From Cyprinus carpio (Eukaryota > Chordata > Actinopteri > Cypriniformes > Cyprinidae): a stretch of 64,000 bases of DNA. Made by a program: the position numbers and the translations under genes. Where the stretch lies: the NCBI RefSeq assembly GCF_018340385.1, contig NC_056575.1, positions 31,659,726-31,723,725 of the forward strand. The letters are read 5' to 3'. The notes beneath the pieces are model-generated. The model saw only the letters and a list, made by a program, of their open reading frames with translations, was not told the origin of the DNA and did not search any database. This document shows positions 44,431 through 56,798 of this stretch, in pieces (the stretch's first letter is position 1; every line of letters begins with the position of its first letter).

Positions 44431-47400
44431 GGTAACTAATATGTTCTTGTAAATTAAGTCACTTTCAATGCTATTCGGAAAACCAAGCACACTATTTTTT
44501 TCCCTTTTTGAACTCTATTATCCGCTCGCATAGTCTCCTACAAACGGAGGGTGTTTTTATTTATTGTAATCAGGATATTAATTTTTTTTAAAGGAAGGGG
44601 AGTCAAAAGATAATTACATCATCATTAGGACTTTTGCCAATTAACTTCAGAAATGGAAAATTAGGCTAATTTGAATTTCTCACTTTTAGTTCCTTTTTAT
44701 AACGTATTTACATCTTGTAGAAAATAAGATGTTTAGTATGTATGATCATTATAAAAATAAAATAATGGGGGGGGAGGGGGGATGACAAAATTATACAAGG
44801 CCGTCGTTCTAAATCTTAAAAGACAAATATATTTTTTCCAAGAAGTTATGCTGTCAAATAAAGGGAAGGGCTTGACATTTATCCTGCTGACATCATTCTA
44901 AGAAACGCACATAACTTCATAAGTATACTAAACTTTCAGCTGTTGAATATTAAATATTTTAACTTATCATTTTCCCGACTTGCAGCTGTCAAAATGTAAC
45001 ACATCGGTGAGGCAAATGCGGAAGGAATTTGCGAAAATGTGCTTTGATGCGCTTGTTTGAAAAACGTCTCCGGTTTTTTTACGATGTACCAATGGTTCCC
45101 CTGGATAGGGAACGCGACACTGCGTCCTCTAGGGGCGGCTATGGGGAAACACCTCGTCGTGACCCGTTTCGAGGCATACACATCGAAAAAACACCAACGA
45201 GTGGCCGGCGCAGCCTCTGACGTCACTTCCGGTGCGCCTTATAAAACAGGCACCGGGAAAAACCCGTCATTCACGTCTTTAGCACTTCTTCGTCTGAAGC
45301 TTGCGGTCGAAGCAATGGCAGGGGAGCTAGAGGACGCATGTCTCTTTCCCTACTCAGGTGAACCATTGTTCCTATTAGTAACCTGAGACGTTCCCTTTCA
45401 AGGGCACTTCGAACTGCGTCCTCTAGGGGTCGCTATGGGGAACCAGTATGACACCACGCCGCCATGGCTGAGGGGCGTGCAGGCCAGAATCATGGCGAAA
45501 TCACTATAGGTCCAACTCTAACATTTTCAGATGGGAGTTGCCCCCGGGACGGTTGAGACGGCTGTCTGATGACAATACCCCGTACGGCCAAAGGCCATAC
45601 ACTACATACCCAACTAATGGTTAGTGCCTCGGCCCGTGGTAGATCTAAAGGCCCCCTTTTTTTTTTTTTTGTTTTTTTGTTTTGGAATTTTTAAAGTTAC
45701 TTTAAAGGGATACAGCTGCGAGAACCTAAGCATTTTTATACTAAGTCTAGCCTGTCCACACAGGTGCTACAGCTTGCTTCCTCCCGCATCGAACGCTTGC
45801 TGAATGAGCTGTCTCAACAAGATCTCCAAGTATCAACACCCTGTTTGAGCATAGGAATCCGAGGATACATGGGTGGAGGTGGCGCCCACGATGAACGGGG
45901 CTTTTACCAAGCCTCAATGAAGGGGCCACACTAAGCAACCGTCGTGTAAGCCCCTCACCATATAGGATTTTATAAGATGACGCAGAGTACCTAGCGTTGC
46001 GACCTTAACCACCGTGTGGATTTCACGAAGTGTGCGAAAGACTTCACGTGCCCACACTTACGCAATATCATGGATTTTTCAAATACTGTTTATAAGGAAG
46101 GGCTCTCGTGTCACTCAGATAGAGCAGCTCATAGAATGAATTGTGCATCTCAAAAAAATGTATGTTTGAGAGTCAGCAACTCGATCTGTCTTGCAATACT
46201 GTGGAGCGCGTCGGGAATTACAACAAGTGAACTCAGTCTCATATAGAGCGGAGACACTCCTGAATTTCCAGAGTAGGGCACGCTCATAGAGGCCGAACAC
46301 CTTCGTGGAAAAAGGGGTGAGCGTGTACTAAACTACCACGGAACACACGCACGTAATAGCCCCTATGTTGAGGGAAGCGAGGCTTGAAGTGTCTAAACAA
46401 ATACCACATGGTCTGAATGGAGCCCAAGTAAACCATGTCTAATTCATCTCAAAGAAAGGGAACGAGGCCGGAGCTACATAAACCCGTACCATACAGTATT
46501 TCAGAAAGTGCGCAGAGTCTGGCGTGCACACTTACCGAATAGTGTATTTTTCGAAAGTGCGCAAAGTGTTCACGCGTGCACACTGACCCACCATGTAGTT
46601 TTCAGAAAGTACACAGAGCTTAGCGTGTGTACTCTAAGGTTCTTAAGCATCGCAGAGGCTGTGAACCACCACTGTAGAGCAAGCCCGAAATTTTAATAAA
46701 ACCTCTAGCGAGGGGGCATCACCTGAGGCAGCATAAGTGTGGTGTAACTAAACCAGCGGCACTTCCGGCACAGAATGTCGGTGGCAGAGCCATTCCAGCG
46801 AGAGGAACCTCCTCGCACTTACGCCGCGGTGGTCGCTTCCAACCAGTCGAGCTCCTCTGAGACCTCACCCGCCGGTCATCAGTCCAGCACCTCCGGTTGG
46901 CATTGACCCCTGTAAGGACAGAATGTTTAGCCACCAAAATGTGTCAATACAAGCTACCAACCTCTCCTCACTCTCTTCCCCCGACAGCGCACTGTCACCA
47001 AACACCCCCTCCAGCCAGGAGGGGGACTGGGTCTTTTGAGGAGGAAGCTCCTCCTCAGGACCTCCACGTAGCCCTCGGGGCCCATACAGGCTGTCTGGCG
47101 GTGGAAACCTACTAGAGCACAGAGAAAAGAAAGACACATAAGAGCCTGTCCCTATCACTTAGTTGACCTCCGGGACCTCCTCTAGGAGCTCTCTCACTTC
47201 TTCATTGCGCTCCAGACGACCGTCACAACATAATCGTGGCGGAAACCTCTCGATAAAACTCCGCCTACTCACAGGGAGCCGGTCACGAGACCCCCGTGAC
47301 GGAAAACTCTCTGTTGGGATTTCCCCACCTCCGGGAAGTGGAACCACGGTTTAACCAATATGGCGTCCCACTCCACGAGGTTGAAGAGGCTTTAACCGAG

Positions 47401-47949
47401 CCTGATGGCGGGAAGACCGGACCCCACAACGACTCCCCTTCACCCCCGATATCTTCGCCCCATTGTCTCTCCGAATCAGTTCCCAAAAATGACGGGTTGT
47501 TATTTTCTGACGAACCCCCCATTGACCCCAGAGAAAATGACCTTCTCCACTGTCACGCTGTTCCTTAAAGAAACTCGACCCTCTGTGTGGACCCTAACCC
47601 AGACGGTTGAGCAGGGTGAACCCAGTGCTCTGAGAAGCGGACATCGATCCCATACCGACCAGCAAACCCAAAGAAAAAAAAAAACGGGCGATTCTCACTT
47701 AGACCCTTGGTCGATCTAGACAGAGATCGAGTTCCACCACCGCACAACAACAACACGGTGTGCCGACGCTCCTAGCGACCACAACGGCCGCTACAGACCG
47801 TGACGATACAAGCGTTCGCCCGACAGTCCCAATTCCAGGCTCCCTGAACCGCCCGCTAACGTCACATTATCCAATAGAAAATTCATAGACTGGAGCTTAA
47901 CGATTAAAAAGAAAATGGTCATAATTGGCGACTATAACCTGTCTAGAAT

Positions 47950-49708
47950 TTCCTCAATACGATGATCCAGACCTCCAGATAGATTAGCTATCTTGGCGCG
48001 CAAAATTCCACCACCCGCGAAGGCAATCTTCTGGAAAAGGCAACGGGTTACTATCTGGTCCCGGCTATCGACTCATCTGTATTGTGGGTATTAACCAAAC
48101 GACAAACAGAGACATAAATTGAAGAGCAATCGCGGAGATTTCGCAAAAAGCCTACCACAAATGCGAGAAGGATCTTACCGCAGGGACAGCTGTCACCGTG
48201 CCTTTGATCAACGACTTCTCTAGAGCCGCTAACCAGCTAGTCACGAACGAGAAATGAATTAAACATATGAATCGCGTTAAATCGGCACTAACCATGAATC
48301 ATCATCCCCCTCACTGGCGGCCACAGCAGTTTCGGGTGGAGGGTGATGGCGTGCCACTGGAGACGGCGCTACGGCCAAGGCCACTGTTCACTCATTTGGA
48401 TGGACCATTTAAACCTCTAAAACCCGACAGGAAGCACCAAAACTGGTCCCCAAAACGTATAAATGCAATCTATCCAAGGTCCCTGAATAGTTAACGGAAA
48501 GATCAAACCTCCGTTCTGGAGACGGGCCTTTCTTCATTTACCCCCCCTCCCAAATGCTAAAAAAAGAATTGTTAGAGGATATACCAGTCTTGATACTCGC
48601 AAGACAATTAAGCTCGAGACATATTTTGAGGGCAAAACAGAATTCCAAAGAAAAAGTGGCCTTTACCCAAACCCATCTGATTGGGTGAGGCCCCCGTTGT
48701 CCGCCTGCCTAATAGAAATCGTTCACAGTCATCAGGGCTGAAATATGCGCATTTGAAAAGCCAATTCACTGGAAGTAAGCTAGGCGGGTTTCAAGCGGCG
48801 AGGTCGGCGACGGGCCGTTCGTTGGCTCCCAATCCGCCATGAAAATGTTAGCGGACGATGGTCAAACTTTTTCCCCATGGCCGTGCCATTTGACTTTGCG
48901 GTAAACTTAGAGTCGAATTCAAGTCATTTTTAGTCAGGTTTTCTCTATGTTTAGGAGATGTTTCATCTGGCCTATGGGGGTCGGGTTTGTTTTCATACGT
49001 TTTGGACGCTGTATGCCCGTAGGGTATCATCTTGGTGTATAGACGGTCTATGTCATGGTGACAAAAAGGAGTTGATGGATTTTGAGTTTGCCAATTTTGG
49101 AAATAAAATCGGACGTATCTTTTAAATAGCGTGGATGTCTGGGTGGAGAGAGGGTTGAGAAGTGCTCGTATATTCCGTCGGATGCAGTACTCTCGATGTT
49201 ACAATCGGCCTATGGCCGCCGGGTGAACTACAAAAGGTATGCTCCATTTCGCCGGTTCTTTATGGATCTTCGGTAACAGGTAAAAAAGTCTTGGTCTGGG
49301 TGGGCCCTCACCCATCAGATATTTCTTTTGTTTACCATTTATTACCCTCTTTTGCACCATATACTCTAATATATCTTCCACTTCCTTTGCAGTTTCCAAG
49401 TAGACTGGTCCCTCGAGTGGATGATAATGATCGCGCACGGACAGCTGTCTGAGACCCTCCCCTATATAATGTGCCCTGTCTAATATGACCGTAGCGTTAC
49501 CTTTGTCAGCGGGTTTAATAACTATATTAGTGTTATCGCGTAGCTCTTTTAGGGCTCTCTTTTCCCCGGTGGTCAGGTAAGTATATACAGAAAGGGTTAT
49601 TTTTATACTCCAACCCTCCTGCGCTGGAGCCCCGCTCAAGGGGCGCCTCCTTTTAGTCCGGACCATCAGTAAGGTGGTTGCTATGAACATAGAACCAGCC
49701 AAAAACAT
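47950..49708 (-). pseudogene. Penelope-like (Neptune-type) reverse transcriptase, decayed
   Basis: The frame 49708-49199 reads LRDNTNIVIKPADKGNATVI, ILEYMVQKRVINGKQKKYL and RLFYLLPKIHKEP, the typical start of Penelope-like RTs (IKxADKG and LPKxHK boxes). The following 350 bases continue in shifting frames with YLKDTSDFISKIGKL, LLFVTM and ARPWGKS (relatives: GTAMGKxFAP). The GIY-YIG endonuclease is not recognisable in the poor sequence toward 47950. It lies between DIRS-like pieces in the same orientation, so probably a nested insertion. Confidence 0.75.
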
Positions 49709-49967
49709 TATAGGTCCAGCATAGGAGACTGTTATGCGTTAGAGGTTTCCACCTAACCTCGATCAGGTGGAGAGCTGGTGGTTACAGGGGAATTAGGAAG
49801 GGGGGGATAAAAGCAGAAGTTAAAAATTCCTAAAGGGAACGAGTAGATACCTCAGTATCACTCTGACTTAGGACATCCCTTAGGTTCTGCTTACCCCCTT
49901 GTGACCCACAATTCCTCTTAACCCTTCCCGCAGGTGGGGGAGGAGCATGAGTCGCGACACTAGCCTT

Positions 49968-50370
49968 CTATGCCCATCTTTCATCCTCAGATCGAGACAG
50001 GCCAGGACCCCTATGTTGTTCGGGCTCAGACCTGGACCTTCGTGGAACGAAGGATCTGAAAGCAGCGGAGTGCGCCTTCGTCTCCCGGAACTTCTCGATC
50101 ACCGTCTCAACGGAAATACCGAAAAGTTCAGAAGACGAAACCTGAGCATCGAGAAGAAAGCCTTTTCTTTCTTCCCGATGTCTGCCAGGTTCATCCACAG
50201 ATGTCTCTCCGCCACACCATGGCCGCCATAGTCCTGCCTGGCAGAAGGCGGCCTGCTTTGGTACAGCCCTGAGAGGCCCTGTGTGCGGCTCAGCTCGGCT
50301 TCCTGATCAGACAAAAGGCCTTCGCCTCTACAGTCCTCTAACAGATCAGTCTGATATGCTTGAAGCATTT
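49968..50370 (-). pseudogene. DIRS-type ORF1 (gag-like) fragment
   Basis: Two overlapping minus-strand frames together show the order MLQAYQTDLLED, VAERHLWMNLADIGKKEKAF, SSSELFGISVETVIEKF and SAAFRSFVPRR, which I recognise from the ORF1 product of fish DIRS1-like elements. A frameshift near 50170 separates the halves. The function in relatives is structural/RNA-binding and not well characterised. Confidence 0.6.
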
Positions 50371-52469
50371 ATTTTGTAATAAAGCCACAGCCTGACCTGC
50401 TGCTTGCGTATGCCGTGCCATTTAATCAAGATGCATTGCTTTAAGGGCTTAGAATTGGCAATGAGGAGATTGAGGAGGATGTCCCCCCCGCCTAATGAAA
50501 GCGCTTTCGCGGCATCCTCTCATAGGCCGTTTTCCGCGCATCGCCTCGAGTCGGCCAACTCTCTCTTATGCTGAAAACCGGATGGATCGAGGAAGAAACG
50601 GACCGTCGTTTACTTTCCTTTCCGGGGGGACGCATCTGTATGGATGATCAGTCGAGCAGAATGGAATGCTGAGACCACACTGAGCGGGAGGGCTATGGGG
50701 CGGAAAGATAAACGCTCCAAGGGAGGCCGATCCATAAACTCAACCCTCGACATACGCAGGGCAGGAGAATTGAGAAGGCTCAGGAGCCTCATAGGCGCAT
50801 TCCTTCACCATAACCCTCAAATACCTCCTGACTATTTCCTGGGTAAAATACCCCTCATAGCACTAACCGTCAGTATCAGGAAGTGTTAAATATAACATAG
50901 TCCATCCTCCCACGGCTCTACTCACTCCCGCAGGCCCAGTATGGCGCGGAAAGGGAAGTTGCCGCCTCTCTTTAAACCATTCGAGCGACGAGAATCCATT
51001 CTCACTCTTGCCTCCGCAGCGGCGGGGTCCTCTGAAAACCGCGTGAACCAATGCCTGCCCTTTTATTTGCCTTGGAAAAGAGAGGCAGAGAGCGGAGCTG
51101 TTTCCTTGAAAAAATGCCTAGCAATTCACGCAATATTTCCTCCTCAAGAACATCCCAGCGTGCGTTCTCTTATAATCCAGACACAACAATCATTGTAAAT
51201 CGTGTTTGTCATCCTAGTGTCAATAACTGGCCGCCACAAACACGGATGCATTACATTGTCTAAAGAGCGCTTGCTAGTAGTCGCCATGATAGACAGAGAA
51301 AAGAGCGTGCTTACAATTAACCAGTTCTTTTCTACAGATGCACGCTTCAAACAGACGAGTCATGAAGACGAAGAAGAAGATGACGTGTTTTCCCGGGGCT
51401 GTTTTAATAGTGCACGGTAGTAGACGTCAGGAGGCTGTTCCAGGACTGGCCACACCGTGGGTAGTTGTTTTCCCATAGGACCCCCTAAGCACAGCAGTTA
51501 TCTGCGAAGTTCCCTTGAAAGGGAACGTGTGGTTAAAGTGCAAAACTAACGATTGGTCAAAATTAATAATTGCTTCCGGCAAATTATCACGGCAGATAGG
51601 ACAACTCGGTTTTGGTTTTGCACACTACGGTCACGTTACTGTGGTAATTCTATTGATTACCGTCCAGGACATGATGTGGATTTGTTCACCAATGAAGTTC
51701 GGATAGCCCTCACTTCTTTAGGAATGAGCTGGAAGCCCATTTATAATATTTCAACGAAGACACGTCTCTGTGTGGTTTTAGAGAGGATTCCAGTCACACA
51801 AGGAAGAGGTCAAAAGGGGAGTCCTGGCTTTAGCCTCTTTATCTTGCGAGAGGGGAATCATCCCACTTTTATTGTCCCTGTTGACCGATTCAGAATGTGT
51901 GTCTCCAGAACACAACCCTTTTAATCCTTGGTGTAACCTGCCTAAAGTTTAGCACTGCTGGAGGAGTTTTCTTTATATACTAGTCACTCCAGTTTAATAA
52001 ATCGTCCGTAGAAGGAAGTACGTATTACAACGCAGGACCTTTGTGGTGACAAGGTCTCAGTTTTATGATCATCACCGCTTGAGACCTGAGGGCATCCCTA
52101 TGTGAAATTCAGTTCCTCTCTTGCATTGTTTTATAGCACGCCAAATGCTGGACGGGCCATTTTCCCAAAAGCTTGGTAATCTTGTGGTGTTTCACAAGGC
52201 GGGCTAACGATGTACTCTAAGCTTACGTATGGCTTTTGGGTATACACGCAGGCGCTCCCCTTTCCGGCGATTCAATTATTCGGCTGTATCTAAAACACCC
52301 CAAAAATTTGACAAGTTCCACGTTGACCATGTAGAAAGCAGGGTGGGGCGGAGAGTCGGGGGAAACAGAGCAAGGAGGCGGGAAACACTTCCCCACGAAA
52401 ACATCGAGGCCTCAATCCCCTTGCCCATGGCTCTGTGGCCCCATCCTGTCTTGCAACAATGATGTGTGT

Positions 52470-53060
52470 GAGGTCGGTTTGTATCATGTTGAAACACACA
52501 TTTTACACCACTACTGAAGACACATACACAGGTTCTCATCCTCATCAGTATGAAGCCTCATGGTGATATCGAAAGGTTGCGTTTCCATGACCTGAAACTC
52601 TTCTCCACTACTGAATCATGTCCAACTACGTTGCTGCCTGTTCGTTCTGTGATGGGTTGAGGTTTAGTTGTTTTAAAGTTCTTCCACAACGATTGTTGCA
52701 TGTTTATCCTTCCCCGTGGTTTGAATTCTCCATGTGCCTGTTAAAAGCTTGTTTTCGGTCCGTGTGACAAACTGTGTGCCTCCACCCAGTGTGAAACTGC
52801 TCTTGGTGCCGGTTAAAGGGGGTCCTTGTTAGTGAAACGCTTCTCCACAATGGGGCAGGTGTGTTAAGGCTTCTCCTGGCGTGCACAGTGTGAATCCTCA
52901 TAGTGCCGTCTGAGGCTTACCTTGGTCAATAAAATGTGGCCTCACACACAGTTTACATGTTGAATGAACTCTCTCCATATTAGGGCATGTGTGGTGCAAC
53001 TCTCAGTGTGAATCCTTATGTGTCAGGTTAAAGTTTCCGTTGTGGATGAAACTCTTAGGC
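52470..53060 (-). pseudogene. Degenerate C2H2 zinc-finger array
   Basis: The minus strand repeats finger-linker words such as MRIHT (about 52890), AFNRHM and KPQT, and the plus strand repeats GTGTGAATCCTCAT / GTGTGAATCCTTAT about every 84 bases, the spacing of tandem C2H2 fingers (28 codons). Frameshifts occur within nearly every finger and Cys pairs are lost, so no protein is made. Fish genomes hold large clusters of such genes. Confidence 0.65.
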
Positions 53061-56000
53061 CCGTCCCCCCAAAAGCGAAATACTCAGACGGGCCGGTCCA
53101 AAGGCCTTTAATGCGTATTCGTTTCTTTTATTTGCGGCCTCTGAATTTCTCAGGATTTAGTTGAATTTTAGTCTAGCTTCAGTTTAATCTGACTCCAATG
53201 TCCACGTTCTCACGAATTCTAGGCAATTATGTCCTCAAAGCTGATCCGTATATCGATTGTTTTCATGAATTTTGTCATTTTGAGTATTCTGAAAATCCCA
53301 TACGGTCAATTATTCGTTCATGTGCAGACCCGATATCGCTTTAGAATACCTTCGGCGATTGAATGCCTTCTCGGACACAAACTCGTTCAAGTCCTGAATC
53401 GTTAAACATTGGATGCAGGCCCCCTGCTTAAACTCTCCAAGTCTGTAATAACGTGCTACTTCGGATTAAAATATGTTTTTATATATTTATGAACGAAAAT
53501 GCAACTTTTATGCACGACAAGTGATAAGGTCAGAAAATACGCAATGGACTTCAATTGATTTGGCCCATGCTCACTAATCGATCTATTAAACCGTTGCTTG
53601 AGCGTATTCAAATCCTGATAACAACAGATTTTGAGGTCATACCGTTCGCTCTTAAATCTACGAGGTAATAATTAACTTATAGAATACTGCAGAAACTAGG
53701 TCAAATATAAGCAAGTTATTATCAGTTCCAGGTAAAACTTTGTATCAGCCAAGACCATAATGAAAAATAATTAGGAAGTCCAATGCCTACTCGAAAGGAC
53801 TACGTGTAATTGTCAAAAGTTGCATACATTGTCGTTGTGTTTGCAACTTTTCTCTCTTCTGAAAAACAAGAACACTGTAGCCCATAATTGGGAACGGCCC
53901 CAATGATCCATGCAGGAGCAACACAAAAATTTAGACAATAGTCACACATGGAACAGTTCTATCAGCCCTATTGAAAGACACCATGGTCCTAATAACATGG
54001 CATAGCAAACGCCTGCTCAAAGGTGTGTTTTAGAGAAATAAACTTAAACCTAGCTCATGTGTACATGTAAGTACCATCTTTAACCAATCCTATACAGTTT
54101 GTGCCTACTGATAAGGCACAATGCTGTTTTAAACCACAATTTGCATAATAGTAATACCTGATCGTCAGGAAGTAACGATCGTATGGAAGTCATGAAATGA
54201 AATACACTCCACACTACGGGCTTTGCTGGCAAACAGAATCACGCAGTAGTGTTTTTGGTCACGAATCCCCTTTAAATACGCAGAGACAGATAACAACGAA
54301 AATCTATCAGATATCAGTGGTAAACCATAAAAGTCCTTCTTGGATTCTTTAGGGTCCCCGTGATCCCTTAAGGTCCACACACTGGCTGGAGATAAGACAA
54401 TTCTCCACAGACCCCTACAGGTGAACACGACCCCCTAAGCGCCTCAGCAAGAACACAATTCTAACCAAAGTTTTCAAGTCTTTGTCATCATAATATAATG
54501 ACTACTGTTGCAATTTGAAGACCAGTTTACCAATAATCTGCACAAAGAACCTTTACAATGGAACACCGAAACATGAAAAGTTTTCCGACCTTCATGAGAT
54601 CCTGAAAGTATATAAGAAATGTTTTATGTGAGCGTACAAACTTTTTAGTTAGCTTGGAACACCTGTGCCCTGGGGGGCAGGCGGGGTGAAGGTACCCAAC
54701 GAACAAATGGTACTTCCAGTCTTCCAGGTCCCACTCTATCTTTTTGTTTGGCTCCACGAGGAGATCACAGCCAATTGGTTTTGGTGTCTCTGCAGTGGCA
54801 AATTGCGAAGTTTTCCTGAAAAATACGGGCTTCACAAAGCCTTAATTTCAATAATGAAATAATTTCATCACAAGGGATCCTTACTCAAGGCCTTGATGAA
54901 ATAAACCACAAAAATATCACATTAGTGTAATTGTCAAGGAGCCTTTTTAATCATTTTTTTTCACACATCAAAAAGTTCACTTTCCGTCTACGTTATGGTT
55001 TCACACAAATCTATTTTTCCACTCTCTCTGTCCCTCAGAATTAAACTCTTTTTCTTTTGTACTTCTTAATGAAAAGTTAATTCAACCAAAAAGGAAAATT
55101 CTGTCATCATTTACCCTTATGTGTAACTAAGGTATTGTAATATTTTGACTTACTACTTTTGACTGTAGAAGTAATTAGATCACCATAATTTATTTGAAAT
55201 CATGTGACTGCTAACGCTGGATGTAAAAAAAAAACTAGCAGTTTGTTAAATGTACTATTAAGATTATTACATTTCAAAAAATCCAATTAATGAACAATCA
55301 ATCTCCGCACACCTGACGTCAATTGATAGGTGTGTAGAGAGACAAAGACCACAAAGATCAAAAACTCAAGGAAAAAGAAAACAATTCCTGCACACTGTTT
55401 AATTAGTGCAGAAGTATCAAAAGGTTTAATGACATGGGAGAACGCCGGCGGATCGTGGGTCAGCATCGTTTAAGAACTACGACGGTATCTGATCGTCCTT
55501 CGAACCTTTGACTTCTGTAAACGATCTGGTGTAAGATTCTCTCTCGTGATCAGCTGGATGTTCATTTAGGTCATTATGTAGATCATGATCTGATCATTCT
55601 GACTGAATCACTCGAGTTGGCAAACATCTTGCACTTGGGGTTTTTTGCTTTAATAAGACACTCGACGAAGGTCTAGTGTAACAATGCCTGAAGAAGAAGC
55701 GGCTTGGCTTCGAAAGGTCACGGGTTCACTAAGGTCGATACTAGACGTGAACTTCTCCTCGTCTCTCCCTACGTGCTCTGTATCCCCCCACCGCCCACAT
55801 GTGCCTGCTGTACGCAAAAATATTGAAAAACTGAAATAGGAACTTTATTTTTTATGTTGCTGCCACAACAGTTTCCTGTACCACGTGTTCTTTCTTCATG
55901 TTGAGAATGAATAAAGCTTTATTATTTGGTCACTACACTATGAAAACCCTTTTTCTTTTGCAAGTTTTCATAGGAAATATTATGAAAGCTTGTCTTCCCC

Positions 56001-56280
56001 TGCACTTACTCAAGGCCTTATTACATTACTCCCAACCCTAGTATTTCCTCATAATTACAACAGTTATACTTTAGTTTACAGTGTCTTAATAATATAGAAG
56101 AAGCTATAACAGTATATCAACTAACTTGTTGATATACTGAATAAAAAACAAACGGGAAATGGGAAAACAGGATCCATGTGCAGTCATAACATTTATTCAA
56201 ACAAACAAGATAAATGTAATGGGATCATTACCATACATTATATTTCAATTTTCATAATGCACTATATACATATTTATTGA
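53061..56280. other. Unassigned stretch
   Basis: AT-rich, with no splice-consistent gene. Two minus-strand frames, 54428-54165 (87 codons) and 54835-54527 (102 codons, contains IGCDLLVEPNKKIEWDLEDW), look protein-like, but I recognise no family. Around 55680-55720 GCCTGAAGAAGAAGCGGCTT resembles the end of a dispersed retroelement. Confidence 0.4.
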
Positions 56281-56286
56281 AATGTG

Positions 56287-56748
56287 TCATTTAAGAACAC
56301 TCTTCTTACAGATCCATTTTAGACATATAATCACATGAAAAATCAGCCCATCCTGATGAACGATTAATAGCACAGTCTTCCTCTTTTCCCCGATAGCTGT
56401 TTGGCTCTCCAGACGCCCAGAACCTGCATCAACAGATCAGCGTTAGTTCAGAGCTGCTTTCTGTGTGATATGATACTGACTGAGACAATCATTTATTACA
56501 TAAAAATCAGTTCAGTTCAGTGATTTCTCACCCAGAGGTAAGTGTGCTGCCATCAACCCATTTCCATCTGCCCTCCACTTCAATATCAGTCAGACCAATC
56601 CAGAAAAGATCAGAAATACCAGAAATGTTCTTCACAAAATCCTGAGAAGTGAAACAATAACATGATTTATAAAATGAGCACTGACACATTTCAGCACATT
56701 ATCTTTCATTTAAAAACTAAACACCACTCACACACACACACACACACT

Positions 56749-56798
<50 letters not shown>

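Larger units (their letters stand above)
45050..51540 (-). mobile_element. DIRS-like retrotransposon region with inverted ends
   Basis: The left end (45388-45450) reads GACGTTCCCTTTCAAGGG, then CTGCGTCCTCTAGGGGTCGC. The right end (51455-51530) is its diverged inverted copy (TTCCCTTGAAAGGGAACGTG). A related terminal region with TATA-like TTATAAAAC lies at 45060-45260. DIRS elements have inverted termini and a tyrosine recombinase instead of an integrase. A DIRS-type ORF1 lies on the minus strand at 50370-49968. The middle holds a Penelope-like RT. 46000-46640 contains degenerate repeats of GTGCACACTTACC / AAAGTGCGCA words. Parts between 45450 and 48000 remain unassigned. Confidence 0.5.
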
